Positions 10,858 through 21,527 are shown, counted from the stretch's first letter. The stretch: 64,000 bases of DNA from Dryomyza anilis (GCA_951804985.1 OX638133.1:48519983-48583982); one strand, 5' to 3'. Made by a program: numbers and translations. Notes: generated from the letters alone by a model not told the origin.

Positions 10858-11157
10858 CGTCTCGTAGAAATCCTCCAGCGCAAAACTGGGAAAACCCAAT
10901 TGCACCAATTTCTCCTTGGATTTTTCAGCCAGCTCCCTAAACTGCAAATAGTCTTCTTTGTTGGAGATCAAATGCTCCAAGTAAGAATAGGCAAAAGCCC
11001 GGAAGAAACAGTTACCATCTGGTCGTGCGCGACGCATGAATTTATATTTTCCGGACAGATCTAGTATCTTGTTGGTGAATACTACATCGCCCCAGTACTC
11101 GGCATTGAGGCAGGTGATGGGCAGTTATTCACTGACGAGTGGTGTTGTCTCGAAAAT
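10858..11157 (-). pseudogene. otubain (OTUB1-like deubiquitinase) exon with premature stop
   Basis: A 300-bp exon (100 codons, phase 0) between an acceptor AATTTCAG (11165-11158) and a donor GTATAAG (10857 down). It encodes TTPLVSE, a stop, LPITCLNAEYWGD, TNKILDLSGKYKFM, then RRARPDGNCFFRAF and LAEKSKEKLVQLGFPSFALE. Otubains are OTU-family cysteine proteases that cleave ubiquitin chains; the RPDGNCF segment holds the catalytic Asp and Cys, both present. The in-frame TAA at 11127-11125 sits where related proteins have Gln, so CAA-to-TAA is likely. No downstream otubain exons were recognised at lower coordinates. The exon is probably a relic, but a sequencing error or strain variant cannot be excluded. 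Confidence 0.8.
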
Positions 11158-11169
11158 CTGAAATTAAAA

Positions 11170-11500
11170 TATAATAAATAAAAACAACACTTCGTCTGTT
11201 CATCCATCCCTCCGCCCGATCTTACTATCAACAACGTCTGATGCACTGTCGACAGCTAACTACGACATAGCTAGCGTCGAATGTTTTCTTTGCCCACCTC
11301 TTTCTCATGGTTGTCGCGATGTCTACGCCACTGCAGAATTGGAACTGATGTTGCTGTTGACGCTTCATGCAGACATCGTTTAATTCCAGAGCGATCATTT
11401 TGCCTCCCAGCAACTCTTCACTATTCGTCCATGCAACTGTTGTAAAAAGGCACGAATGTACCTATAGGATTAGTTCTGAAATTAAATGAAAAATGTGAAA
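11170..11500 (-). other. coding-like block next to the otubain exon, unrecognised
   Basis: Moderately GC-rich. The minus strand has an open frame with SEELLGGKMIALELNDVCMK. Directly upstream, after an acceptor-like TTAATTTCAG, comes NPIGTFVPFYNSCMDE and a stop. The PxGTFVxxYxSC ending is shared with the end of the unrecognised gene at about 9510-9555 (SPMGTFVTSYISSC), so the two blocks share a short homologous segment. Confidence 0.3.
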
Positions 11501-11930
11501 AAATGCTATTACTGACCTAAAAAATACTATTACAGCTTGGAGTCAGTGCCGCGGCGACTGAGAAAATGCACTTTATCATCAATTTAAAACCAACATAAGC
11601 GATGACGGGTCACCCTAAAAAATAACGTATAATATATTAAATATTACAAAACAATTTAATAATAATCAAATACTTACAAATTTAGCTAGCGTGTCGTAAG
11701 AAAATTTTCATTTTAATATTTTTTTCGAAGTCAAAGTCAGTGCCAACATAATCATTTAGAACTTAGCGAAAAGAAAACAAACGAGAACAGAGGAGAAGGC
11801 AGCCATTTTTTTATAATGCTCTCTTTGAAAGAAAGTTGAAAAGAGAAATGGTTGATTTGATGTAACATAGTTGCATTTCACAAATGGGAATAGTTACGAG
11901 CGGAGCTGACAATACACTGGGTACCCAGCA
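11500..11930 (-). other. non-coding stretch with donor-like and TATA-like signals
   Basis: On the minus strand there are a strong donor-like TTTGTAAGTATT (about 11680) and a TATAAAAAAA run with a downstream ATGGCTGCC (about 11805-11815). These could be the 5' end of a small gene such as the otubain locus, but no coding frame longer than a few codons supports it. The left edge of the following repeat (GGAGCTGACAATACACTGGG, about 11897) is nearly identical to a segment at 1122-1142. Confidence 0.25.
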
Positions 11931-12314
11931 AGAACACTATTGGATATGTGATCAAAAATATTATTACCCAATATGTCATGGTACTTAATATTAACTTGCG
12001 AATGCTTTGAAATCAATCATTACTTTCAAATCGTACACTAAGAAAACAAAGATGTTTACCAGAAATATCACAGCCCTAAATATCAAGTTATTTATAAATT
12101 ATTTAGATCGTATTTGAGACAACCATCTCTCAAACATCCGTCAAATACCATAATTATTGCTAGCAACCGTCTTTCAAATTTACTATTATGTATAGCAACC
12201 ATTATGTAAACATCTTACAAATAGGAAGATAGTTGATGAATATTTGGAAAAGGTACTACCTTATTTCTTGCCGCTCTTTTGACATTTCTCTTCAGTAAGG
12301 ATGGTCATTTCATG

Positions 12315-13361
12315 ATGGAAAGATATACAAGTCAACAACGAGTCGAAATTATTAAAATTTACTACCGAAATTCGGAGTCACTGGCCTCAATGTTAAGAGC
12401 GCTACTTTCAATTTATGGTCGTCATAATCGCCTAGCAGATCAAAAATTGAGCGTCTAGTGGAAAAATTTGAATCCACAGGCACAGTACAACATGTTCCCG
12501 TGCCAGTGAGACAAAGAAGTGCCCGTAGTGTCGAGAATATTGGTGCCGCTGAGGATTCAGTTGAAGAAAGCCCAAATATGTCTCTCACACGTCGTTCTCA
12601 AGCGTTGGGTATCTTGGCCTACATCCTTACAAAATCAAATTGATGCAAGAACTGAAGCCGCTTGACCATCAGAAGCGTCGTATGTTCGTGAAATGGGCTG
12701 AGCAACAACTTCAAAATGATTCGGATTTCCATTGAAAAATCATCTTCAGCGATGAGGCTCATTTCTGACGGAATGGCTTCGTCAATAAACAAAATATGCG
12801 TTATTGGTCAGACAGCAATCCACACGTACTCCATGAGTCATCATTGCATCCCGAAAAAATTACGGTTTGGTGCGGTTTATGGGCCGGCGACGTCATTGGG
12901 CCGTACTTCTTCCGTGATGATCAAGACCGGCACGTTACTGTGAATGGGAATCGCTACCGTTCAATGATAACCGAATATGTTTGGCCCCAATTGGATGATA
13001 TGGACTTGGAGGACATGTGGTTCCAACGGACGGCGCCACAAGCAACACAGCGAATGCCACAATCAATTTATTGGAAACCAAGTTTGGAGAAGGTGTTATC
13101 TCACGAAATGGTCCAGTCGATTGGCCGCCTTGGTCGTGCGATTTGACGCCGTTAGACTATTTCCTGTAGGGCTACGTCAAGTCTATGGTCTATGCCAACA
13201 AGCCAGCGACGATTGATGAACTTCGTACGAATATCGAACGTGAAATTGCAGCAGTATCGGCCGATTTATGCTTGAAAACTGTCGAAAATTGGGTTCAGCG
13301 TCTGGACTTCTGCAAGCGTGCCCGTGGTTGCCATGCAAAAGAAATCGAGTTCCATACATAA
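12315..13361 (+). pseudogene. mariner-like transposase pseudogene
   Basis: Near full length (about 349 codons) for the mariner-like group whose N-terminus is annotated as DUF4817. It starts MERYTSQQRVEIIKIYYRNS. The first catalytic Asp is in IIFSDEAHF (about 12740-12766), followed by SLHPEKITVWCGLWAGDVIG. The second Asp block, after MWFQ (about 13014), has lost one base. The third is in CDLTPLDYF (about 13138-13165). The frame ends at TAA 13359-13361. Several frameshifts and stops (for example TGA right after SDEAHF, and TAG near 13171) make it inactive. The first residues and HTH region are present, so it is not 5' truncated. Confidence 0.92.
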
Positions 13362-13437
13362 TGGCATCGAACGTACTTTTACAGGAATAATGTATTTCAT
13401 TGATATCCAAAACCGCTCTTATTGAAAAACCCTTTAT

Positions 13438-14072
13438 CAAAACTGAAAGTTTCAGTAAAAGTTTCTATAACATTGTTATGAACGTCGGGATATTGACCAA
13501 ATTGACCAAAACTTTTGTGTGCGTGTGAATTTATATCTCTTACTCACTCATCTGAAATGAGATACAATTGAATATATCTTTATCACTGTTCTTTTGGTAA
13601 TAAGTGACGATTACTGTTTTAATTTTGAGGTTAGGGACGGTTAAATGAAAAGTAAACTAACCAAAATTCTATAGTTTTCATTTTATTGCGTTGAATCCTT
13701 CCAAGCATCTGTTTAATGCAGTGACCCTTCCACTTTGATGATATCTATAATATGAATAGGTAAATAAGCAATATATACAAATACTCTTTTCAATATACTT
13801 TCTTTTATTGTTTATCAATTGTTTATAATTTAAGTAACATCTTTTTTCAACTGCTCCTGTAGCGGCTACTGTTGCAAACGTAATAAATAACCTACAAATA
13901 AAAAATGGTGGCAAACCGACGCGCAAAAAATATTAGTTTTCATTACTAGTTAAATTACTGGTCATATATCTATCATTGATCCTGCAGGGATATATTTCAA
14001 ATTATTTATGTAGGAGTGAGAAAATAAAATATTGTCTTTGTGTTGGAGTTTCGGTAAGACATGTCTTGCTGG
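13438..14072. repeat. interspersed repeat R1, copy 1
   Basis: Begins AAAACTGAAAGTTTCAGTAA and ends ATGTCTTGCTGGG. It aligns along its length with 15417-16163, and its first 90 bp with 27083-27185. A short block near 13860-13920 (GTAGCGGCTACTGTTGCAAA onward) is less AT-rich and almost unchanged between copies. No open frame or known family. Confidence 0.75.
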
Positions 14073-14077
14073 GATGT

Positions 14078-14292
14078 TCGTCTTCGTTTTTATGTTATTT
14101 TACACCACGTTTATTATTATTATAAGATTATTATAAGAATAAATAATAATATTGAAATATTTAAATTTATGGTACTGAATTTTGCAAATACTATTGAATT
14201 AATTAGAAAACTTTTGATTTAAAAAGAAAAACCTATTAATACATGAACCATAAGATCAGTAAATTACTTAATGGTACATTTTCTTCTGAGTG
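14078..14292 (+). mobile_element. family B MITE, 3' fragment
   Basis: Matches the right end of the complete copy at 17387-18270: CGTTTTTATG, ACACCACGTTTATTAT, AATATTGAAATATTTAAATT, and the terminal ACATTTTCTTCTGAGTG followed by TA. The left part is missing. Confidence 0.75.
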
Positions 14293-14548
14293 TATCAGTC
14301 AACTGTAAATATATCAATTTTCATTGCTGTTGTGACATCTCGTAACTATCTGCATATACGTCATATTTAAAAAATATTAATAGTTTAGCTGCAACTTTGT
14401 TGAAACTTATGGGATGTTTGAATATTTGCTACAAGGCGTAACTTTAAAAGGATAGTTGCAGCAAGACTTTCATAAACATCTTGTTTTCTTAGTGTAATTC
14501 TAATTCTTAAATTGATTTCAACGTTTACTTCAAAGCAAGATTTAGCCT

Positions 14549-14577
14549 TGTGGCATATTGGGTACCAATATGCCACA
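14549..14577. repeat. 29-bp palindrome with 3-nt loop
   Basis: TGTGGCATATTGG (14549-14561) and its exact inverse complement CCAATATGCCACA (14565-14577) flank GTA. This is a 13-bp perfect stem with no obvious element boundary or function. Confidence 0.95.
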
Positions 14578-14712
14578 GGGTAAGCGTTTAAAAATATAAT
14601 CAGAATTGCCTTTAAGGTGTAGTGTGTTCTACAAATCAGTTTCAAATATAAAATAAGTGCTAATTTTAGCGCTTACTCTGAATTTGAAAATGATTTGATA
14701 ATAACATTACCA

Positions 14713-14912
14713 AAAAGGGCAGTGAAAATTAGGAGTAAAAATGTAGTGACGCTAAAAACAGTATGTTTTTTATGATTGCAATTGAAACCCTGACAAAAAA
14801 ATATAATATAGCAACGCGCAGCCAAATCTAATAGCTTACCGAAATCTATTAGTGTTTGGACTTCTGTAAATATTTAAAACAATATACCGATCGCCCCCGC
14901 AAACCTTGAATA
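14713..14912. repeat. interspersed repeat X, copy 2
   Basis: Homologous to 1813-1975, with the same AAAAAGGGCAGTGAAAATTA start. It has an extra 30-40 bp (CAACGCGCAGCCAAATC region) in the middle. No coding sequence. Confidence 0.65.
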
Positions 14913-15416
14913 GGCTCCAGAATTATATTCGAGAGCTTGAAACATACAAGCTTAAAAAATACGTCTACCACATTTTGGATGCTGGCATCAATTTTCTGAA
15001 GTGGTCTTGACGCTCGGGCTTGAAGTCTACGATGATATATAACGGGATAATTAATTGAAAAATGCCTTTATTGTTGTCCTGTATGAGGATCCCCTTTTTT
15101 TACTTATTTTGCAGGATTAAGTCAATATGTAAAAGAAAAAAAAGTAAATGTAGGTTAATTTGATATCGAGTTGAAAATAAGGCAAAATATTGATTTTAAG
15201 TAAACGTTGAAAATAATTTAAGAATAAGTTTAATATTGATTTGAAAATAAAGGAATTTTCAAGTTAAGGTTAAGCTTCCAGTTGTTATTTAAAAAGCTAT
15301 GATTCTTAAATTTAGGTTAAAGGTGTTTCAAACGTTAACCTCAACGATTTGAAAGTAATGATGGAATTTAAAGAATTCGCAAGTTAATATTAAGTGCAAT
15401 GGCATATTGGGGTAGT
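14913..15416. other. non-coding stretch
   Basis: AT-rich with many AAGTTAA/TTGAAAATAA-like short repeats (15170-15260). A TAATATTAA-containing piece (about 15380) resembles, inverted, the segment at about 11985. No coding frame. Confidence 0.4.
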
Positions 15417-16163
15417 AGGAAAACTGAAAGTTTCAGGAAAAGTTTCTATAACGTTTTTAAGAGCGTCGGGAGATCAATGTCCGAAACTTTTGTGTGTGTG
15501 TGAATTTTTATCTCTCTTACTCATCTACAATGAGATACAATTGAATATATGTTTGTCACTGTTCGTTTGGTAATAAGTGACGATTAAATTACTGCTAAAT
15601 TTACGAAATATTTTACGTAACATAAACAGTTTTAATTTTGAGGTTAGTGACGGTTAAATAAATAGTAAACTAACCAAAATTATGCCAAATTATCATTTTT
15701 ATTGCGTTGAATGTAATGTTTACTTTGCAGAATTTCTATTAAAACGACTTTTGTTTATCATTGTTTTGCTTCCTTCCATGCATTTGTTTAATGCAGGCGA
15801 CCCTTCCACTTTGATGATATCGTTAATATAAATAGATAAATAAGAAATATATAAAAAAAAATGTTTTCAATATACTTTCTTTAAGTGTATATCAATTGTT
15901 TATTTTTTTTAACTCCTGCTGTAGCGGCTGTTGTTTCAAACGTAATAAATAACCTACAAATAAAAAATGGTGGCAAACCAACGCGCAAAAAATATTAGTT
16001 TTCATTACTAGTAAAATTACGGGTCATATATCTATCATTGATTCTGCAGGGATGTATTTCAATATGTATTATGTATATGTATTTCAATATATGTATTTAT
16101 GTATGAGTGATAAAATATAATATTGTATTTGTGTTGAGTTTTGGTAAGGCATGTCTTGCTGGG
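15417..16163. repeat. interspersed repeat R1, copy 2
   Basis: Longer copy of R1 (see 13438), beginning AAAACTGAAAGTTTCAGGAA and ending ATGTCTTGCTGGG at 16163. It carries extra blocks such as 15700-15760 that are absent from copy 1. Confidence 0.75.
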
Positions 16164-17386
16164 TAGTATTTATTCGCGAAATAAATAAATTTAAATCTGC
16201 GAATCCTAGAGAAGTTACTATATTACCTATTTTTTTGTACCATGAAATGTTTCTTCAATTCATTTTACAATATAAACCACTTGTGGTCACTAACCCCTAC
16301 TGCACGAACTGCAAGAACAACTTGCTGCTTACACATGTCATCGGTAAGCATGGTCTCGGTGATCGAAACGATAACAGTGAAAGGTTCGTTGATTTCCGCA
16401 ATGCAAATCACCTTGTCGTCGGCGGTACCATTTTCGAACATAAAACGTGTCACAAGGTTACCTGGTTGTCTCCGACAGGTCGTACCGTAAATCAAATTGA
16501 CCACATCGCTGTATCCAGATGTTTTGGAGGGTGCCTGCTCGACGTTCGAAACAAAAGAGGTGCTGACAACGGAGTGAACCATGACCATTACCTTATGGTA
16601 GCCACAGTGCGACTCCGAACGGTCGCATCAAATCGGAATGCACTTTCTTCCAAGCGTGCACATAGCTATTTTACCGAACGATTGCTAAACCCAGTCGTTG
16701 CAGCTAGCATTAGGGAACAGCGACGAGCATCTCTGCTACGTTGCCGCCAGGAACCATTACACAGCATTGGGAAGAGATTAAGTCAATCTTTCGCAACGCT
16801 GGTGATGCTGCCGTAGGTTAATTCCCTCGTGGCCATCGGCCTTGACTTATGTGTATTGCCAGCGTCTAAAACCACCTCTTAATGACACAATAGATGCGGA
16901 ACAGGCTGGTTTTCGTCCCGGGTCATCGTGTACTGACCACATCAACACTCTTCAAATCATCATCGAGCAGTGTGCAGAGTTTAACACTGGACTACACATG
17001 GTGTTTATTGATTTTGCGAAGGCGTTTGACAGCATTAACCGAGACTGCATCTGGAGGGCGCTGCGTCGCAGAGGCGTTCCCGAAAAGATCATCGGTGCTA
17101 TTAGAGCAACTTATGAAGATGCAAAATGCCGCGTGCTGAATTTTGGAAAGTTGTCTGAGCAGTTCGGAATCAACAGCGGCGTTCGCCAAGGATGTGTGCT
17201 TTCACCAATAATATTCCTTTTAGTTATTGGTGATATGTTAAGTGCGTCCGACTACAACATCTGGATTACGCAGACGACGTTCGTTCCCTTGCACATACAA
17301 CACTAGAACTGGATAAAATGGTACGGTCGCTTCAATTGGAGTCGTCTTTTGCCGGATTAAAAATAAGTGTTGCTAAAACAAAACTA

Positions 17387-18270
17387 CACCCAGAAAAAAA
17401 TCATGGTAAATTGATAGTATTTCAATTGAAAAACAATAATTTATACCATTAAAATTAGTCAATAGGATGCGTCCCATTAGTTAAGTAATATTGAAACTGT
17501 TAATACAATGTGTGGTTGTACCATAAATTTTATAATGTGATATTTTAATTACAATTAGAAAGACCTATACAAATTTAATGATACATATTATTAACTTTAT
17601 GGTATAGTCGAATTACATTTTCCTAATAATGTATTAAAACAAAAATTTATTTTAGTTAATTTATTGTATATATTATTTTATTTAAATGTCGAAATGGATA
17701 TTTACTTTTACAACACACACATAAAAATACACTTTTTGCTGCAAAAGGTTATAACACATTTAATGTTTGCTTTGGTTTCCTATAATTGATTGTAGTACTT
17801 GAGTCTGCAGTTATTGTTGAGTCCGTTGTCATAATAGAAGTTCTATGTATTATTTATTTTCTGTAATAAATAAAAATATAAATATAACTAAATATATAAA
17901 TATAATTTATTTACATTAAACACATTGAGTCTTTACCAATGTTTCGTTTAATAATGTGGATTATTACAAAAAAATTCATGCGACCATTTTGAGTAAACAC
18001 GCAGAATGACGTTCAAAACGAAAATGTTTGTATTCGTTTTTATGTTTTTTTACACCACGTTTATTATATTAGGAGGAAACCATTAAAACAACAGTATTTA
18101 TTCTATTTAAAATAATAATATTGAAATATTTAAATTTATGGTACTGAATTTTTCAAATAATATTGAATTAATTAGAAAACTTTTGATTTAAAAAGAAAAA
18201 ACTATTAATACATGAACCATAAGATCAATGGTCGTACCATAGTACTGAATGGTACATTTTCTTCTGAGTG
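17387..18270 (+). mobile_element. family B MITE, complete copy
   Basis: 884 bp; left end CACCCAGAAAAAAATCATGG, right end ACATTTTCTTCTGAGTG, each flanked by TA (17385-17386, 18271-18272). Ends share the pattern CACYCAGAARAAAAT. Removing it with one TA rejoins the interrupted LINE frame exactly (KTKL, then VSFAEN), proving it is an insertion. No coding sequence. Confidence 0.92.
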
Positions 18271-18503
18271 TAGTGAGCTTCGCAGAAAATACCAGTGGGG
18301 CCGTGCATATCGGCGAGCAGATAATTGAAACGGTAGAGCGTTTTATTTATCTCGGCAGCCAAGCTGCGGTCAACGGCTGTACAGATCTCGATGTGGAAAG
18401 TCGAATACATAAGGCCAGAGCAGCGTTTGGTAATTTGTCTTCGGTTTGGCACCAGCGTAAAACTGAGATTGTTTAAATCAAACGTACTATATGTCCTTCT
18501 ATA

Positions 18504-18670
18504 CACCCAGAAAAAAATTCCCTCAAAACCCATTAAAATTGGTCAAAGGACAATTATGTCATGGTATTTTCTTGTATTTAATGGTATTTTCCGATTAAAA
18601 TAATAATTTATCCTATTGAATATTTTTAATAGTAAAAAACTATTATTTATATAGTATTTTTTTCTGGGTG
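18504..18670. mobile_element. family C MITE, 167 bp
   Basis: CACCCAGAAAAAAATTCCCT at the left and AGTATTTTTTTCTGGGTG at the right, flanked by TA (18502-18503, 18671-18672). Termini match the left end of family B, so the two probably used the same transposase. It lies in the same LINE, 233 bp after the family B insertion. A truncated copy is at 54967-55078. Confidence 0.9.
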
Positions 18671-19214
18671 TATGGGTGCTGCACTTAGAAGGTTACCAAA
18701 ACCATTACCACGCGACTCCAAGTGTTCGTCAATCGTTGCCTGCGAAACATATTTCGTATATATTGGCCCAACATCATAGAAAATAGAGAATTGCTTCGCA
18801 GAGCACTCTTGGATCCAATTGACGACCATATAAAGAAATTGAGATGAATTGGCCATACACTCCGAAAAGACGACAGCTGCATTGCTCGAAAAGCCATGGA
18901 GTGGAACCCGATGGGAAGTGGTGTGAGAAATCCTGGACGACCAAGAGAAACATGGAGAAGATCAGTCGATAGAGAGGCTAAGAAACTCGGAAAAAGTTGG
19001 AGCGATTTAAAGGCAATTGCCAAAAACAGTACACGATGGCGTGTAGGTGTAGTTGATGACCTATGTCCCGCTAGGGATCGAAGGAACTGAAGAAGATGTA
19101 AGAAAATAAAAAAATCAAGTAGTGATTGAAAATATTGTTAGTACATGACACAGGGCTGCAGTAATAAATTACACATTATCTGAAAAGGGCCCATACATTC
19201 ATTAGTATACAATA

Positions 19215-19372
19215 GCTGTGTTTTTTTCATTATTTGAATTTGAGCCGAAACAAATTTTGTACGCAAAACAAAAATAATTTGAGATAGATTTGAGATATCT
19301 AGCTCAAATTTGTTTTTGTTTTGCGTACAAAATTTGTTCCAACTCAAATTTAAATTATGAAAAAAACACAGC
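19215..19372. mobile_element. family D MITE, 158 bp, nearly all inverted repeat
   Basis: Left arm starts GCTGTGTTTTTTTCATTATT; right arm ends AATTATGAAAAAAACACAGC; TA on both sides (19213-19214, 19373-19374). Arms of about 70 bp pair with few mismatches around a roughly 18-bp centre, so a transcript would fold into one long hairpin. A related, larger copy is at 41172-41853. Confidence 0.88.
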
Positions 19373-19710
19373 TAATAATACTATAAATTCGTAAAAACAT
19401 TCAACATTGCTAGCTCTTCACATAAATTGAATTCGATTTGAATGTCACAATCTAGCGAATGATAAATCAAATTCTTTTTGCATTAAATATATGCAAAAAC
19501 GACTATCTTTTATTAACCCAATATAATTGCTTAAAAATGTTGGACTGTAAATTGTTTTTATAAAACATATTAGTAGGAGGACTTGGGGCATAGTGGGATT
19601 AATGTGGGAAATCGCAACTCTTCATGTGTTTATGTTGTTGATATTTTTCAATTATTCTCAATGGAGTTATCTTTTTATGATTTAAATAGTTTGAATAACA
19701 TGAATTAATA

Positions 19711-20588
19711 CACTCAGAAGAAAATGTACCATTAAGTTCTTTATGGTACGAGCATTGATCTTATGGTTCATGTATTAAAACTTTTTTCTTTTTAAATCAA
19801 AAGTTTTCTAATTAATTCAATAGTATTTCAAAAATTCAGCACCATAAATTTAAATATTTCAATATTATTATTTTAAATAGAATAAATACTGTTGTTTTAA
19901 TGGTTTCCTCCTATAATAATAAACGTTGTGTAAAAAAACATAAAAACGAATACAAGCATATTCGTTTTGTACGTCATTCTGCGTGTTTACTCAAAATGGT
20001 CGCATGTATTTTTTGTAATAATCCACATTATTAAATGCAACATTGGTAAGGAATCAATGTATTTCATGTAAATAATTATATTTATATATTTATTTATATT
20101 TTTATTTATTACAGAAAATAAATAATACATCGAACTTCTATTATGGCAACAAATTCAAAAATACCTGCAGACTCAAGTACTACAATCAATTCTTGGAAAC
20201 CAAAGCAAACATTAAGTGTGTTATAACCTTTTGCAGCAAAAAGTGTATTTTTATGTGTGTGTTGTAAAAGTGAATATCCATTTCGACATTTAAATAAAAT
20301 AATATATACAATAAATTTTCTAAAATACATTTTTGTTTTAATAAATTATTAGGAAAATGTAGTTTGAATACACCATAAAATTAATAATACGTATCATTAA
20401 ATTTGTAAAGGTTTTTCTTATTGTAATTAAAATATCACATTATAAAATTTATGGTACAACCACACATTGTATTAACAGTTTCAATATTACTGAACTAATG
20501 GGACGCATGCTATTGACCAATTTTAATGGTATAAATTATTGTTTTTCTATTGAAATACTATCAATTTACCATGATTTTTTTCTGGGTG
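19711..20588 (-). mobile_element. family B MITE, second complete copy (inverted)
   Basis: 878 bp in the opposite orientation to 17387-18270: it starts CACTCAGAAGAAAATGTACC and ends ATGATTTTTTTCTGGGTG, TA on both sides (19709-19710, 20589-20590). The interior aligns throughout, for example the ACACCACGTTTATTAT and ACCACACATTGTATTAACAG blocks. Confidence 0.92.
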
Positions 20589-20590
20589 TA

Positions 20591-21000
20591 CTCGCAATTG
20601 TTTGATATTTGATACAATTAGTAGTCATAGTAATCATCTACAGCGCAAAATACAATATTGTATTATAATGCCACGATTAAAAAATCTATCGAACAGAAAA
20701 AAATTTGTTATAAAGGTGTAAATTAATAAAATAATTTACTTTATTTAATTCAAAATTGCTTCAGAAAAACATTTAGTTTTGATTTTTATCCTATAAAAAA
20801 TATGTTGGTTGGGCAAGGGTTGAATGTCCAAACAAAATTGTTTTATGTGCCCTACTAACGTGGAACCTGAGTGGTCGTCATACCTCGGGCAGCCCGGTGT
20901 TCATTTATAATTCTGTCTAAACGTTGTGACATTTAATAATAAATTGAACATTTCAAAAATTTCGTTTTGAAGGCAAATATCTAAACAAAAACATTGTTGA
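20591..21000. other. non-coding stretch
   Basis: No coding frame or recognised repeat. It contains a less AT-rich patch at 20860-20920 of unknown nature. Confidence 0.4.
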
Positions 21001-21064
21001 TGCGTAGCCTAACGGAGATAGCAGTGGACTTCAACGCCGGAGTTCGATGCCAGCTTGGGGCAAC
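21001..21064 (+). repeat. tRNA-like head (possible SINE or tRNA relic)
   Basis: A TAGCCTAACGG matches the RNA polymerase III A box, and GAGTTCGATGCC about 30 nt downstream resembles the B box. No complete cloverleaf was drawn: the acceptor stem and CCA-proximal pairing are not evident. It lies 145 bp upstream of a SINE with a different tRNA-like head. Probably a fragment of another tRNA-derived SINE. Confidence 0.4.
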
Positions 21065-21208
21065 TTAAATAAAAATATTTTTCTATAATTATGAAATTAA
21101 ATAATTAAATACCATACCATAAACAATAAACCATAAATAAAGGTAGAGACAGCGGAACAAAAATTAAAATACATTTTTGTTTCTTTTTTTTTTCATTGCT
21201 AATATATG

Positions 21209-21490
21209 TAGCCGAGGCAGCTCTGTGGTTAGTGCGTTAGACTGCGAGCCGAAAGGTCTTCTTTTCATAGAAACATTTTTCTATACCGCGCCACCTCTCG
21301 TCAGTAAATGGCAAACCTACGAGAGTAAAACCATTGCCTATGAAAAGCTCTCACCCGCCGTTCGGATTCGGCAATAAACTGTAGGTCCCACCACTTTGAG
21401 TACAAATATAACAAGCACAGCTCAAAATGGTGAGAGAGCTCGGCCGAAGTTCTATACAGGACTGTAGTGCCAAACTATTATTATAATACA
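21209..21490 (+). mobile_element. tRNA-derived SINE, B box deleted
   Basis: Same family as 42762-43005: tRNA-like head (CTCTGTGGTTAGTGCGTTAG, ACTGCGAGCCGAAAGGTC), unique body (AATGGCAAACCTACGAGAGT, CCGCCGTTCGGATTCGGCAA, ACTGTAGGTCCCACC, GTGAGAGAGCTCGGCC) and a 3' end GTGCCAAACTATTATTAT. The segment after AAAGGTC that should hold the B box and GGGGCTAACA is deleted, so this copy should lack a normal pol III promoter. Confidence 0.88.
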
Positions 21491-21527
21491 TTGCAAATAC
21501 GTTGCTGACTAATTTCTTACCATATTG

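Larger units (their letters stand above)
12036..14494. mobile_element. TA-flanked TIR element, family A, enlarged by nested insertions
   Basis: Same termini as 2298-3062: CACTAAGAAAACAAAGATG at 12036 and the inverted copy ending at 14494, flanked by TA. Family A homology covers 12036 to about 12260 and about 14295-14494. Between them lie a mariner-like transposase pseudogene, repeat R1 (13438-14072) and the end of a family B MITE (to 14292). Either the transposase is a nested insertion (favoured, because the short copy has unrelated interior sequence) or this is the autonomous parent. Confidence 0.75.
16290..19130 (+). pseudogene. RTE-like LINE (endonuclease and reverse transcriptase), interrupted by two MITEs
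   Basis: The 5' part encodes the end of an AP-like endonuclease: SPTGRTVNQIDHIAV and NHDHYLMVATVRL (His of the catalytic DH pair, about 16575-16615). A deletion near 16815 removes the linker. The RT follows: EQAGFRPGSSCTDHINTLQ, FIDFAKAFDSINRDC (first catalytic Asp), SGVRQGCVLSP, and YADD at 17267-17278. One shift precedes YADD. A family B MITE (17387-18270) and a family C MITE (18504-18670) sit inside. The C-terminus reads VFVNRCLRNIF, IGHTLRKDD, MEWNPMGSGVRNPGRPRETW and ends at about 19090. The EWNP-type tail is common in RTE-like elements. Inactive. Confidence 0.9.

Noticed and set aside
21001..21064. Candidate functional tRNA gene
   Set aside because: A and B boxes are present, but no acceptor stem or complete cloverleaf could be drawn; better explained as a SINE or tRNA relic.
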